Source: Lanius collurio (lineage: Eukaryota > Chordata > Aves > Passeriformes > Laniidae). From it: a stretch of DNA of 64,000 nt. The translations under genes and the position numbers were made by a program. The notes under the pieces were generated by a model. That model was given only the letters and a program-made list of their open reading frames with translations. It did not search any database and was not told where the DNA came from. Numbering within the stretch: position 1 is the first letter of the stretch; every line of letters begins with the position of its first letter. Positions 38,501 through 49,105 of this stretch are shown here, one piece after another. The stretch is taken from assembly GCA_020086605.1 (NCBI GenBank), contig JACBWW010000049.1:1630523-1694522 (forward strand), written 5' to 3'.

Positions 38501-41500
38501 CTCACCCACCCACACTACCACCCCACACAATCCCTCCCCACGGGAAGGGCTTGACAAGACCACTCTTTGTTTTCTTTCTTTATAACCACACTGAGCAGAG
38601 CCAAGGCCCCAAACATCATGGAAACGCACACAGCGATAATTAAAAATAAATCTTCTTTCACTTACAGAAAATCAGCCAAATCTGATTGCTTTCATTTTGT
38701 TCCCAAGCCCAGTTTCATCCCCAGAGCAAAAATATTTACAGTCTAGCAATGAGCTCTTTGCAATAAGCATTTATCAGGCAAACTCTCGGAGACCCTTTAC
38801 CTGCCCAAACATTCATCAGTGTGGTCATGATGTAATTAAAGTGACTCATGACAAACTGAATTAAGAACCCTCCCCAGACAGTTTTATGAAGAAAAAGGCA
38901 GGGTTAATTTATTGCAATTATTGCTACAGGTCTCCAGTTTCCAGGACCAGAGAAAATTATGCTGTGCAAGGGGAATCTCTCATTATTAAAAGAGGAAGAC
39001 TCAGTTTTTATTTGCTGCCTGTGGCACCAGACCCATGTAGGTGAGGAGGGAAAAGGGGATCAGAAGGGGGTTTTTGAGACAGACCTGGTGGAGATCTGTC
39101 TGGGAGTTCAAAGCTGAGCTGTCAACACTGTTAAACACTTGCATGCTGCTGCATCAAGTCTGACTCCTTGCCCTAAACTCAGATAATCTGCTTAAATATG
39201 GAGATGTAAATCACTCCAGTGATAAAGAGGCTACCAGATGACTCTTCAACTCAGCAAGAAATAACCCAACTCCTTGATTACAATCCAAAAACAGACAAAT
39301 TCAATGCAGAATAAAGACTGGGCTTTGTTTTGATTTTTGCAATCACTGCAAAAAACCTTCAGGCACAGAAGCTGGCTCTACTTGAGATATCTGACCCAGA
39401 ATGAGGGGTTTGTTCAACCTTGACTGAATGATAAGCCACAACTTAACCACAAGGTAAGAGCTGGGTGGAAAAATTCTGTATCATGCAGGCAGGCAATTTA
39501 GATGAACAGGGATATTTTTCAGCCTTCATGCCTGCAACCCTGCAGAGCTAATGTTATAGAGAAGAGCTGGGTGCAGAGATTTCAAAGGCTGAGCCTCTAA
39601 AACCAAGTATGTTAGTCCATCAGCAGATGGGCAGATATGATTATCCATTCCAGGCTTAAAATTGCTTAAGCAACTTTTTACCCTGAGCACAACCAACCCC
39701 ATCCCACCGAAAGTCAGATGCATGAAAAGCTGAAAGTGCATCATCCCCTCTGCCTCATCCTCCCTGCTCCTGCATCCAGCTGTGCCTGTGGGGCTGGGAT
39801 GGGCTGCTCAACAGCCTCAAGGGCATCTCCACCTCAGGACACAGACAGGAGATTTGGAACAGGCTGCCCAGGGCAGAGGTGGAGTCACCACCCCTGGGGG
39901 GACCTAAAGCACACACAGATGTGGCACTTGGGGACATGGTTTAGTGGTGACCTTGGCAGTGCTGGAGGAATGGTTGGACTCAAAGCTCTTAGGTCTTTTC
40001 CAACCTAAATAATTCTGTGACTTCCAGGTCAGCCCTGGCCTCTCCTCTCTCCTGCTCAGACAGTTCCATTTCAGAGCATGTGCCCTTTCCCTCAGCCCAG
40101 GATGCTCTCTGCATACTCAATCTTTATTCCTGTTTTTGCTCTAATCTCTTTGTGAGCCAAGCTCTCCTTCAGCACGTCTCCTTTTCTCCAACCTTCCTAA
40201 GCAATCTTATGGGAAAGATTCATTCTACAGAGCAGTGGGAACAGAGGTTTTTAGTCTGCTCAGTGCCTCATCTCCAGCCCTTGCAATGTCTCCAGGGGGG
40301 GTCAAAGCCTTCTCCAGAATTTGGCAAAACTTTTTAATAAATATAAATAGATGCTAGTTATGAATGCATGAAGTCCTGCTGCGTTTCATAACCTTACTAA
40401 CCCTGACCTACTCTGCCATGGGCCAGCACAGAGACACTTGCTGGCAGGTTCTTTCACATGCTGTCCAGCAAAACTCGCAACAGCACCTGTTCAACAAACT
40501 ATCACTCAGATCTCTCCTTTCTAAACCCAAATAAAGAGGCTTCAAGGCCAGGAGGTGAGGCAGAGTGAGAGCTGCAGCCTTCCCTCCCTGTCAGCCCATT
40601 CCTCTCTGACACATCACCAGCCTGGCTCCTCTACCGTGTTTTATCTGCAGACTTTATCAGGAAATTACTTTTACAAGGTCTGTAAAAATAATGTCAGAGT
40701 ACTCATTTATCACAGCATCAGTGGTTTACTTTGCTTCATTTCACCACAACGGATTTTGAAGGGACTGTATGTTTTCAAAATGGTTTTTTAATGGACTTTG
40801 TTCCCTGCTGGAATTCTGGCAGGAGGGCATCCAGAGCAGGCACAGAGTGGCACAGGGATGAGACAAGTCCAAAGGACCCAACACCACCTACACATGCAAC
40901 AGGGCTGCACAAAAATCTCATCCATCAGAAAAACTCAACTGCTGAGGAGCACAGGACCTGGGAGGTGATAACCCTTTATCACCCTGGGGGGTGATAAATC
41001 TGGCATTAAACCTATTTTACATATCAGCTCTCTTTCCAATTATTGGTATTTAGGTCCAGAGCCTTTTTCCTAATGAAGGAGTCAGGGCCGGCTGGTTTAA
41101 AATACAGTGATGTATAAACAAGCCCAGGATGGCAAATAAAATCAACAAGTCATTATCTGCGAGCCTCTCAATGGCTTTAAAGTGCTCATGCATTGACACC
41201 ATAAAAATGCAACTGTTCCAGCTGTTAACAGCCTCCTGGGATGTTCAGCTATGGAAAAAAAAAAAAGGGATAAAAGACCCAAATCCTGTGGCTCCAGAAA
41301 CACAGGTTTGGGGGGTTTTTTCCCCCAAGCTTCACTGTAGGAGAAAGTATTTAAGGCAAATTGCTTATATATCCTATTTATAGCACCTAGACAAACATAC
41401 ATGATTTTTTGAGTGAACAGAACACTGAAGTGCTCATACACCAGGAGTGGGGAGAGGGATACACCTGATCAACCACAAATGGCCTTGGAAGAGCCATCAA

Positions 41501-42590
41501 AATCCTTATCCCCACAGAAATTTAGGCATTGCAGGCCAGTTTCTTTTCATTCCCAAAAAAATGTCTATGGGTGGCCAATTGAACCTCATCTTAGAGGCTC
41601 CCATCTCTCTTCCACAGATTAAAATAGATCCAGAGGTGATTGGATCACCCTGGATGTGTCCACTCTGGAAACCCAAGGATGTGATGTGCAAGGAAAAAGG
41701 AAAATCACTGAGCTGCTACAAGAAGCATAGAAACTGAAGGCTGGGGGGCCAAATGTCTGTCATGCTGAGGGAGAAGCAGGGAAAAGCTTGGCATCAGAAA
41801 GAAAGTAGGTTAGGACTAACCATACTGTACTTTTTCCTCATAAGACACAGTCTCCTCCTGTTAAGGCTGGATATGGGAAGTTACAGCCCTTAATTTCATC
41901 AGAAATCACCAGAATGTAGCATCTACTTTTCTCTCTCACAGAATGAACAAATTTAGCACAACAAATCCTCAGCTTCAGGAGCCCATCCCAGAACATGACA
42001 AAGCATCCAGTCATGAGCACAAGGACAACGTGTGGCCAGCTCTCCTCTGGCTGGTCTAGTGTTTGTGAAGCCCCCTCACCTGAAGAACTCCAAAAAATAG
42101 TGAAGGAAATGAGAGGGAGGGTCAAAACAGAAGAGAAATACTGTAATTTCTGAATGTTTGTTTCATCTCTCTTAACTATGAAACTTCAACAAAATAAAAA
42201 AAATGGTGGGGAAGCTGAGAGAACACAACATGATGCCTTGAGATAGGTTTTCCATGGCTTTTTGTTTAAATTCTGAACAGCTGATACTGTCAGAGACCCA
42301 GAAGAAGAAAAGCTCCTATTTCCCATCAAGCACAGGACACAGTTGAATCTGTAAGACTCATAAAAGGGCTTGGAGCTGTGCAAGCATTCCCAACACCTCC
42401 CTGGCAGCACAGCTCTGCCCACCTCTACCTGTGATGAGCTGCAGCAGGCACAAGGACTCGTGGAGGAGGGCAAGGGGAGCTCACCTGACTCAAACTGCTC
42501 CCCATCGCCGTTGGCTGGGCTGGGATCCTTCTCTGGGGAGAGGTGCTGGGTCTCTCTCATGCTGGCAATGAAGGATGCCCTCGTCTCCAT
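2407..42590 (-). CDS. SFMBT2: SFMBT2, 5' portion (residues 1-292), six coding exons, partial at left edge
   Basis: Scm-like with four MBT domains 2, a nuclear Polycomb-group repressor. In mammals it binds methylated histone tails through MBT repeats and partners YY1, like Drosophila dSfmbt in PhoRC. Coding exons on the minus strand are 42590-42485, 37797-37703, 35080-34840, 10773-10685, 7491-7245 and 2504-2407. All introns are GT-AG. Joined, they give 876 nt, exactly 292 codons with no stop. MBT1 lies at about residues 45-150 ([37 protein letters not shown]). MBT2 lies at about 155-260 ([28 protein letters not shown]). Recalled human SFMBT2 matches much better than SFMBT1: for example NPFQYWIVS and the FPLPMEVFK linker are SFMBT2-type. 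The family is about 890 residues long, so about two thirds of the protein lies off the left side. Coding sequence looks intact. Confidence 0.95.
2505..7244 (-). other. SFMBT2 intron 6
   Basis: 4,740 bp. Holds a CR1 fragment at 4836, a 10-bp tandem duplication near 6245 and an unusually long T-rich stretch (minus strand, 2522-2572) just before the exon 7 acceptor. Otherwise unremarkable AT-rich sequence. Confidence 0.85.
4836..4899 (-). mobile_element. CR1 3' end fragment (minus)
   Basis: CATAGAATCACTGAATGG, then GGGAGGGACCTTAGAGATCAT, is the antisense CR1 3' terminus with the ATTCTRTG-type end. It is short, in intron 6. Confidence 0.75.
7245..7491 (-). CDS. SFMBT2: SFMBT2 exon 6: MBT repeat 2 (residues 178-259)
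   Basis: The exon is 247 nt, phase 0 in and phase 1 out. The acceptor is TTCAAACAG| with a weak pyrimidine tract; the donor is CTGCAG|GTAAAG. It encodes [19 protein letters not shown], then [39 protein letters not shown], and [18 protein letters not shown]. This is MBT repeat 2, with the YW, RLRYxGLE and PVGWC signature elements. The weak acceptor and strong conservation suggest exonic enhancer support for recognition, which is inference only. Confidence 0.96.
7492..10684 (-). other. SFMBT2 intron 5
   Basis: 3,193 bp. Very AT-rich at 8290-9270, with a GC-richer part after 9400 that holds long chance reading frames, and a CR1 at 10219-10372. No exon seen. Confidence 0.85.
10219..10372 (-). 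mobile_element. CR1 3' end (minus), downstream arm of the inverted pair at exon 5
   Basis: CACAGAATCACAGAATGG, then GGAAGGGACCTTAAAGATCAT, through TTGGACACTTCCAGGGATGG. It is a well preserved antisense CR1 3' end in intron 5, about 310 bp past the exon 5 donor, and opposite in orientation to the copy at 10862. Confidence 0.9.
10685..10773 (-). CDS. SFMBT2: SFMBT2 exon 5: MBT1-MBT2 linker (residues 148-177)
   Basis: The exon is 89 nt, phase 1 in and phase 0 out. It has a strong pyrimidine tract and acceptor CCCCAG|CAATC. It encodes [19 protein letters not shown] and then [11 protein letters not shown], the conserved linker that opens MBT repeat 2. The donor is a GTGTATGT tandem. I place the junction after GGT (donor GTATGT), because this gives LLEG followed by PLRGK in frame with exon 6; using the first GT two bases earlier would break the frame. 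Inverted CR1 copies lie on both sides of this exon. Confidence 0.93.
10862..11090 (+). mobile_element. CR1 3' end (plus), upstream arm of the inverted pair at exon 5
   Basis: Contains GAGGCCCTGGCACAGGTTTC, ATCCCTGGAAGTGTCCAAGG and the terminal CCTGTGATTCTATGAT, the sense CR1 3' end. Its left edge starts with a 15-bp tandem duplication (10862-10876 and 10877-10891). It lies only about 90 bp upstream of the exon 5 acceptor in gene direction. Confidence 0.92.
15828..15928 (+). mobile_element. CR1 3' end (plus)
   Basis: CAGGGCTTGGAGCACCCTGG, then TTAAGGTCCCTTCCAACCC and ATCCTGTGACTCTGTGAT, the sense CR1 terminus. Intron 4. Confidence 0.88.
18695..18751 (+). mobile_element. CR1 3' end fragment (plus)
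   Basis: GGTTGGGCTCAATGATCTTGG, then TCTTTCCAACCCAAATGATT, a sense CR1 3' end of another subfamily. Intron 4. Confidence 0.8.
20408..21034 (+). mobile_element. Solo LTR of an endogenous retrovirus (ERVL-like), 627 bp
   Basis: Starts TGTCCCGGGTTG and ends ACTAGTACA, so it has TG...CA ends. It is flanked by a perfect 5-bp target duplication CCTTG (20403-20407 and 21035-21039). Inside are a TATA-like GGATATAAGG at about 20697, a 9-bp perfect inverted repeat with 1-nt loop (20884-20902), and an ATTAAA poly(A) signal near 20979 followed by T-rich sequence. No internal retroviral genes remain, so this is a recombined solo LTR. The 5-bp duplication and style fit bird ERVL-type LTRs; the family name needs a repeat library. 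It is antisense to SFMBT2, within intron 4. Confidence 0.85.
21651..21820 (-). mobile_element. CR1 3' end (minus)
   Basis: AGAATCATAGAATGGTTTGG through CAGGGACACCTTCCACTAGA and CAGGGATGGGGCAGCCACAG, the antisense CR1 terminus. Intron 4, about 600 bp beyond the solo LTR. Confidence 0.9.
27661..27748 (+). mobile_element. CR1 3' end fragment (plus)
   Basis: TGTCCCTGCCCATGGCAGGG, then CAGTAGGATCCCTTCAAACCC and GGATTCTA, a diverged sense CR1 3' end. Intron 4. Confidence 0.75.
34198..34225. repeat. TA-rich microsatellite
   Basis: Two neighbouring TA runs (GATATATATAG and CATATATATATATATTTA) in intron 4. Confidence 0.8.
34840..35080 (-). CDS. SFMBT2: SFMBT2 exon 4: core of MBT repeat 1 (residues 68-147)
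   Basis: The exon is 241 nt, phase 0 in and phase 1 out. The acceptor is the less common TTTCGCAAG| and the donor is CAGATG|GTGAGT. It starts with [20 protein letters not shown] and carries the MBT signature in order: [25 protein letters not shown], then RRADFWCD, then [19 protein letters not shown]. Asp and the aromatic residues that shape the MBT methyl-lysine pocket region are present. The match to recalled human SFMBT2 is close to identity; SFMBT1 has several different residues here (for example LEAPEG for LMPPDA). This is the most conserved exon in the window. Confidence 0.97.
36247..36290 (-). mobile_element. Short CR1 3' end remnant (minus)
   Basis: CACAGAACAGCTGAAAGGG, then ACCTTTGGAGATGGTCTA, is a short diverged antisense CR1 terminus in intron 3. 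Confidence 0.55.
37061..37098 (+). mobile_element. Short CR1 3' end remnant (plus)
   Basis: TTGACCAGATGATCTCTGGA followed by GGTCTCTTCCAA is the typical sense CR1 3' motif. Truncated; intron 3. Confidence 0.6.
37703..37797 (-). CDS. SFMBT2: SFMBT2 exon 3: acidic leader into MBT repeat 1 (residues 36-67)
   Basis: The exon is 95 nt, phase 1 in and phase 0 out. The acceptor follows a long T-rich tract and reads GAGCAG|ATGAGG; the donor is AAACAC|GTACGT. It encodes [20 protein letters not shown] followed by [11 protein letters not shown], collinear with the human segment that leads into MBT repeat 1 (WxEYLEETG). The junction falls exactly between SFKH and VEIS, as expected from the family. The longest open frame across this DNA is in another frame and is a shadow; the true frame is fixed by the exon 2 and exon 4 phases. 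Confidence 0.93.
37798..42484 (-). other. SFMBT2 intron 2
   Basis: 4,687 bp. One CR1 (39846-40022). The acceptor end is T-rich for about 45 nt on the minus strand. Nothing else recognised. Confidence 0.85.
39846..40022 (+). mobile_element. CR1 3' end (plus)
   Basis: GAACAGGCTGCCCAGGGCAG, then GGTTGGACTCAAAGCTCTTAG and TCCAACCTAAATAATTCTGTG, a sense CR1 3' end in intron 2. Confidence 0.88.
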
Positions 42591-42645
42591 GGCTCAGAGG
42601 AAGAGGCTTTGCCTTCCTAATTCATCTTGCAGCAAGGAGGACAAG
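42485..42645 (-). CDS. SFMBT2: SFMBT2 exon 2: end of 5' UTR plus start codon and residues 1-35
   Basis: The acceptor is TTCTTCTAG| ahead of 42645 and the donor is TCAG|GTGAGC after 42485. The exon is 161 nt: 55 nt of 5' UTR and 106 nt of coding sequence (from 42590) ending in phase 1. The start is well fixed. It has an optimal context (GCCATGG), and an in-frame TGA stands just one codon before it (TGA GCC ATG), so no N-terminal extension is possible. The encoded N-terminus (METRAS..., then [11 protein letters not shown]) resembles the short, poorly conserved SFMBT2 leader before the acidic EGSS segment. A two-codon upstream ORF lies in the UTR part. Confidence 0.9.
42617..42625 (-). promoter_or_regulatory. 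Minimal upstream ORF (Met-Asn-stop) in SFMBT2 5' UTR
   Basis: ATG AAT TAG on the minus strand in exon 2, 26 nt before the main start codon and out of frame with it. The context is AAG before the ATG, so the important -3 position is A. Such two-codon upstream ORFs can stall or release scanning ribosomes and lower translation of the main ORF. The sequence is certain; the effect is inferred from general knowledge. Confidence 0.6.
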
Positions 42646-42751
42646 CTAGAAGAAAAATAAAAAAAAAGCAATGAGTGATTTATTTTACACCAACCCATTC
42701 CCTCAGCCTTTCTCAATAGTGTTCATGTCATCCCATCTGGATACAGCTGGA

Positions 42752-42803
42752 ATAAAAGATCTTAAATGCCTTTTCCAGCCTAAAAAATTCCGTGACTCTC
42801 TGA
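42752..42803 (+). mobile_element. CR1 3' end remnant (plus)
   Basis: AAAGATCTTAAATGCCTTTT, then CCAGCCTAAAAAATTCCGTG, a diverged sense CR1 terminus, about 100 bp upstream of the exon 2 acceptor in gene direction. Confidence 0.6.
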
Positions 42804-43220
42804 TGGTGACCCTTCCATCCTGCTCTTGTCTCCAAGCTGAAGCTGGGGGTGGATGAAAACCACAAAAAAGGACCTTAGTGGCAGTAATATCAACAGCAAA
42901 AATAATGATAACAGAGAAGATAATAAGGTAATAAACAACATCCAGAGGTTTCACATCTCAAAGGTCCCTCCAGCTCCCAATGCCACCAACAGAGAGAAGG
43001 ATCAGCCCACAAGGCAGCACAACCCATGCTAAAAAAACAAAGAAAACAAATTAAAAAGGGCAAGAACCATCTCCACCATCATCCACCCATTTCAGCCCTT
43101 GATTTCCAGCTTTTAGATGGCTAACACTGTGTGAGGTATCTCACTCCATAAATATTCAAACCTCCAAAGGGGGAGACTTGGGATAATGAAACAGAGGAAA
43201 CACTGAAGCGAAAATACTCC

Positions 43221-43238
43221 AGAGAGAGAGAGAGAGAC
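43221..43238. repeat. GA microsatellite
   Basis: About eight GA dinucleotides in tandem, intron 1. Confidence 0.85.
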
Positions 43239-46200
43239 TGAAGTAACTCTAAAAAATAAAACTGAGCATGCAAAATGCAGATACCCTCATGAAATAGTGC
43301 TGGCTGCAACTGTTTATTGAATGAAGAGTAACCTAAGGTAACTGTACCAGTTTTAACACGCAGGGCAGCAAATAGTTATTCATTTTAAATTGGGTTATGT
43401 TAGCAGAGGAGATTCTTCTAGAAGGAATGACCACAGTAAATTCAAAGTGGAATAAAAACACACAAAAATGAAAAATTATATGAGAAAGGGCATCCAGGCT
43501 GACCAGATTTTGCATGAGACACCAGACTAAATGAGAATTGTATTTCCAGCCCCAGTAAGCCACCAGACAAGCAATACCCAGAGATACACCTTTAGGAGTA
43601 GATTAAAAAGAACTCCAAAGTGAGCTTTTCAGTAAAATTCTGAGATGCTGATGAATTACGAGATGTCAAAGGACTGAAAAAGAGAAACCAAGAGCTGGGG
43701 TTATGGGCACAGAGGGAACTAGCTATTCACACAAGATATGGTAAAGCAAAGACAGGCAGCAGGGAAGTGTGTGTCCAGAATATCTGATGGAGAGGACTGG
43801 TCCTGCTTGTTAGAGGAGCCTCCAAACCCTGCAGGACAGAGAGGACTGTGCTGGCAGCACCCATGCCAAATGCTCTGCAAAATGTGTGACTAAAAGTAGG
43901 GAAGAAGTTTACTGCCAGAGGCCAGGCAAAGCAGGGTGTAATAAGATTGTAAAAATATATGGGATTTTTTCAACTTTTACTACTCTGGAGGCATATTCTA
44001 GAAGACTAGATATGATGGTTATAAAATAGAAAGGAGGAGAGTGTTCTGTGGGGGATTTCTCACTCCCAGTTTTTAAGGCAGCTCCAATGGCAATTTAAAA
44101 GAAGAAACAGTGTGTGAGCAGTTACAGCAGAAGTGAAAAAGATGAGGAGCATGTCAAGTGTTTGATATCCATTAACTGGACCAGGGTGGGACTGTCTGCT
44201 GGAGCAATCACAGCTGCAATTAAACCCTGCAGAAACCACGGGTATTTCACAAAAAAATCACTGGTGGAAGCAAATTACCAAGGCAAGTGATTCAAGCCCC
44301 CACTGAAGGGTTGTTCAGGCAAAGTTGGAAATTTGTGTTCCCCACCCCAAAGGCACCTGCTAATGAAAGATTAAAAAGTATTTTTAAAAAGGAAGATCAT
44401 AAACCAGCTCAGAGCAATATGGTTGTTGGTCTCTTCACAAAATGCTCTTTAGACTTTAAGTTATCCATAAATACCACCCTTTTCCCACTGCCACTACAGC
44501 ACTTCAGCTTTAGTCTTTGTTGACACGAGACTTGCTAATGAATTAAGTGTATTATAGACTCCGAGTGTTGTGAGTGCAGCTAACCTCAGAACATACACAT
44601 CACTCATCCCCAGTGTATATTAAGTTTCAATTAACCATGAAACTAGAAGCAATCAGTTCACCAAAAGTCAAAAAAACCCCACTTCTCCTTTGGTAGAAAA
44701 CACTTCCATAAATATCATTAATAATAAATTAGATAAGTATCAGGATTTTACATCAGGCTTGTTAAATGTGAGAGGAGGGGTGATGCCAGCTGAAGCTAAA
44801 CCTTGGGTGGACACGGCTGTTTTCATTTTTGCCTGGGACTAGACAAGGATGGAAGGTAACTTGGGTCTACCAAAAAATTCAAAGAACAGAGAGAAACAGA
44901 GAGATCCATTCAAACACAAAAAATCCACCATCTTAAAGAGAGCTCACGGGTTACAATATAAATACCAAGAAGAAACATAACCCTCTTGGTATTGTAGCTA
45001 AATCTAGTGATGCCTCTATGATGCTGATAAAACAAAGTTATGAGCTGATAAAAAGGTGAAGGTCCCCCATCAGACAACAACAGTACTTGCCTTTTTTTTT
45101 TTTTTACACAGCCAAGTCCCAAATCTGCCACCAGACCTATGAGGGACTCAAACCCCTGGATCATGGAATTTCCCATCAGAAATGGAAAATGGATGGGCAA
45201 AGCAGCAGGAACCTGCCCAAGGTGTCTGCAACAAAACTGGGACCCATCCGGGACTGGGCTGGAGCCCACTTCAGTTAAAAGGGAGAAATACAGAATCTCT
45301 GAGGCACATTCAGCAACACCATCAACATTTTGGGGGTTTTAAGCTCTATTTCAATGTATTTTTTGCTTAAGCTATGGACAAGTTACTGGTTTTGAAACAT
45401 CATGCTGAGAGCACCCACATCCCAAGGAAACTGGATCCATTAAAGGCCATTACTTGGCTTACTTTGGAAATAACTACTTTACAAGTTAGGGTAGGGGAGC
45501 ACTTCAGTATTTTCCCAAAAGCACGTGACAAGACTAAACTCTTACACAAACACCAGCTTCAAAACAGCTCTGAGCTTTAGTGTTGATATAACTAACTAGC
45601 AAAGAAAGCTGACACAGGGTATTAATTTTTCACTTCTTATTAATTGCTGCTAATTAACACTTCAAACGGAGTCCCCAGCCATATTGTTAACAGTAGCATG
45701 CTGGCTGGCCTGCAATCATCAACATTACCCAAGCAGCACTGTACTCCAATTCCTCTGCCAGTGTGAAATCCAGGGGAAACCCAACCAAGGACCACAAGTC
45801 TCACAGCCAGCCTGGGAACAAGGTGATGGGAAACAGCACCAAGAGAGGCTCAAGGTGACATTACACCAGGCAGGAGCACAAAGGAAAATTCTATGAAATG
45901 CATTTGAAAGAGCAGGGAGGGGGGAAATTTCCTGGTTTCAGATCCCTTGCTCATTGTTTCTGCACAGTGGTGGTTCAGACTGATCCAATTCTTCCCCCCA
46001 CGCAGCTCCCATTCCCTTGGTATTTAATTCAGATCCAGGCTCTTAACTCACAGGCAGGAAAAGCCAGGCAATATAATAAAGAATCTCTTTTATTTCCTTC
46101 TTCCCACGGCTGTCAGTCTCAGCCCTGCCTTTATCTCCAACGTGCTGCCTTGTCATCTGTATCAATATTGGCTCTTTGTACAAGCACTAGCACTGGCTTC

Positions 46201-46620
46201 CTTGCACCATCTTACATTTCTCATCTCCTGTCAACTCCATCCTGGTTTTTCTTCCTTTGGAGTAACTCCCTGTAGGGAGAGGTCCCTTACCCACACACAA
46301 ATCAGCACCCTAGGAGTCTTCCTTAAAGTTACCCCTGAAAAATTCACTTTCTCCCTCAAACACACTCGTTGTTAATTGGGATTGACACAAGAAGGACAAA
46401 AAAGACCCTGCACCCTTGAAACCTCTTGCCCGAATAGTGAATCAGGGGTGCCCATGTAATGCTGAGTCCTGGACAGTGGAGAAACAAATTCCACTGCTTT
46501 CCCAGTGAACTGGGATTGATTTTGGCCCCTCCAAAATCCAGCAACAGACATCAACTGGAGATGCTCCCATCTCTCAGCTCAGTGACATCTGACAGTAGCA
46601 GCAGAGCTGCAGGGTCAGAG

Positions 46621-46850
46621 GGCCACAGAACACTGTGAGTTGGAAAGGACCCACCAGAATCTTCAAAGTCCAACTCCTGGCCCTACACAAGACAACCCCA
46701 AGAATCCTGCCATGTACCTGAGAGTGTTGTCCAAACATTTCTTGAACTCTGTCAGGCTCAGTGCCGTGACCACTTCCTTGGGGAGGCTGTTCCAGTGCCC
46801 AACCAGCCTCTGGGTGAAGAATCTTTTCCAAGTATCTGGCCCAAACCAAG
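46621..46850 (-). mobile_element. CR1 3' part with remnant of ORF2 C-terminus (minus)
   Basis: The terminus ACAGAACACTGTGAGTTGGAA is followed by about 200 bp whose minus-strand frame reads FFTQRLVGHWNSLPKEVV and then SLTEFKKCLDNTLR. This resembles the C-terminal end of CR1 ORF2 (WNSLP...V...L..FK..LD). It is a decayed, non-functional copy in intron 1. Confidence 0.85.
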
Positions 46851-47005
46851 CCAAGAAAAATCATGTCCAAAGAATGACTTAAGTAGTACAAGTGAGACAC
46901 CTGAAATTCAGATGACATGAAAAACCCTCAGGGGGTTCCTGCTCTTGCACAGCACCTGTTAAGATTTTAAATATCCAAATTCCCCAGCAGACAAGCTGAA
47001 TCAGA

Positions 47006-47095
47006 GGCATAGAACGGTTTGGGTTGGGCCATAAAGATCATCTGGTTCCAACCCCCCTGCCATGGGCAGGGACACCTTCCACCAGTCGAGGTGAT
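47006..47095 (-). mobile_element. CR1 3' end (minus)
   Basis: CATAGAACGGTTTGGGTTGG, then AAAGATCATCTGGTTCCAACC and CATGGGCAGGGACACCTTCC, an antisense CR1 terminus truncated by about 90 bp. Intron 1. Confidence 0.85.
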
Positions 47096-49039
47096 GTTCA
47101 AATGCCATGTGGTACTGGTGCTGTTTGTGGGACTCATCCTGTGGGACATGATCCAGGATGCACTGCTAGTGGCAGCTTTTCTCAACATTTATATCCCTGA
47201 GCATCTGCACTATGCAGGGGAACTTCATTCAAAAGGGCTATTGAACACATCAAGTAACAGTTTTACCTCCTAGAAAAAGTCTCTCCTCTCAGTCAGGCAA
47301 AGTTGGAAACCTTTTAAGGACCTTTACTTCCAAATTCCTGCGAGGGTTTTTTTTATTATTTATTTGAGAGCTTCCCTCACCAAATATTTTCACTTACATC
47401 AAGTGACAAATTCTCTTTCCTACTGAAGACCCCACTGGATTTTAATAAGGGAAATTTACTGCTTTGAACAGCTCTGTGTTGTACTCTGGGGTGGAAGAAA
47501 CAAATACCATGTACTCTGGAGAACCAGGAATCTTCACAATATTCAAATATATAAAAAAGAGCTGAATAGGGAAAGAATATAATCTGTTTTCCATGTTCTT
47601 GGTGGATCAAAAAGGCAGCTTGGTTTAAACTGCAGGGAGGGGACATTTGATTTGGGCAGGAAAAGAAATCGCTTATAATGAATCTGATGAAAGATGAGAT
47701 ACATTGTGGAAATGGCTTTTTGGAGGAGTCAGGATGCTGATCTGTCCAGAAACTGATCCTGGTAGAGTTAAACCTGCCCTGGGGTAAGGGCTGGTCTGCC
47801 CAAGGCCCGTTCCAGCCCTCCTGCTCCAGTCACTCAACAGGGCTCATCTCTCTGCTCTTGAAGTCAACATTTGAGCAGCAGCAAAAAATCAATGAGTCAG
47901 CCTGAAGGAAAAACATGCAAGAACAGGAAACTAAGGAACCACCAGAGCAGGGAAGGTCTGGATTGTCCATCTCAAAGTCAGAGGACAGGAACCAAACTCC
48001 TCTGAAAGCACATGGTGGAGAAGGGATTATGCAAGGTGGTGGCTGCCCCTGTAACTCAGCTGGTCCTTGCTCTCCTCTCTGCTTGCACTGGTGCCAAAAG
48101 CTTCACACTTTTGATGCCAACAGAGACAAACCTGTCTTCCAAAGCAATTTTCTCATCCTCCCTACCTGGCATGCTCCTGAGTCCAGGATATACACTGAGA
48201 TAAATGGTAGTAAGATAAGATAACAGAAAGTAAAATAAATCTAATTAGAGACTCTTAACTTGTTTACAGCAAAAAGCCCTGCAGTATTAAGAAAAAAAGA
48301 GAGACAGATGACAGGCAGACAGCCAGGCTTGGGTACATATCCCCCTCTTAGCTGTCCTGTGTGCAAATAAAACCTAAGGACCCAGAGATGGACTTCCAAG
48401 CTAAAACCTGCCACAAACTTCTCTGAGGACTCGACCAAACCTCAAAAATTTAAGCACTTTTAAATTAAATTTTCCTTCTCCTGAGTGAGCTGGATGTTTT
48501 ACAAGCAAGGGCATGGAGCATTGCTGGCCCACCTCTACTCCTGCCATTGCCCCTGTGAACCCTGGACATCCCCACGCTCAGCATCCCATTATGCACATGT
48601 GCCAAGGAGAGGGAGGCCACCACACACTTACATTTCCTGTTTCCAGCTGTTCTGTCACCAAACAGGTGTCTGTCACCTTCTCCATGACACCACAGGCAAT
48701 CTCCATGATGTTGCCTCTCATTTTGGTAAAGCACTTCTACCCATGCTAAGCACCCAACGTACACCAACTCGGTGGAAATATGGCACATTTAGGACTGGGC
48801 ATCTTCTAAAGCTCTCACCTGAAGCAGGGCCATGAAGAAGATTGGGGCAATGCCCTCGATGCCCTTTATAACAGGAAAAAGAACTGCAAAGAACAAGCAC
48901 AGCAACAACCACGTGCAACACTCTTGTCTTCTTCCACCCCCATGTTTGAAACTGAGCTGAAACCAGGGAGCCTTTGAGAGGGGTAACTCGAAGACAGAGC
49001 TGCTTTATCATCCTGAGACTTCTCATCTCCTTAGATAAA

Positions 49040-49105
49040 ATCAGAGAACAGAGTGGTGTGGGCTGGAAGGGACATGAAAGATCACCGAGTTCCAACCCCC
49101 ATCCC
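49040..49105 (-). mobile_element. CR1 3' end fragment (minus)
   Basis: GTGTGGGCTGGAAGGGACAT, then GAAAGATCACCGAGTTCCAA, a short antisense CR1 terminus in intron 1. Confidence 0.8.
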
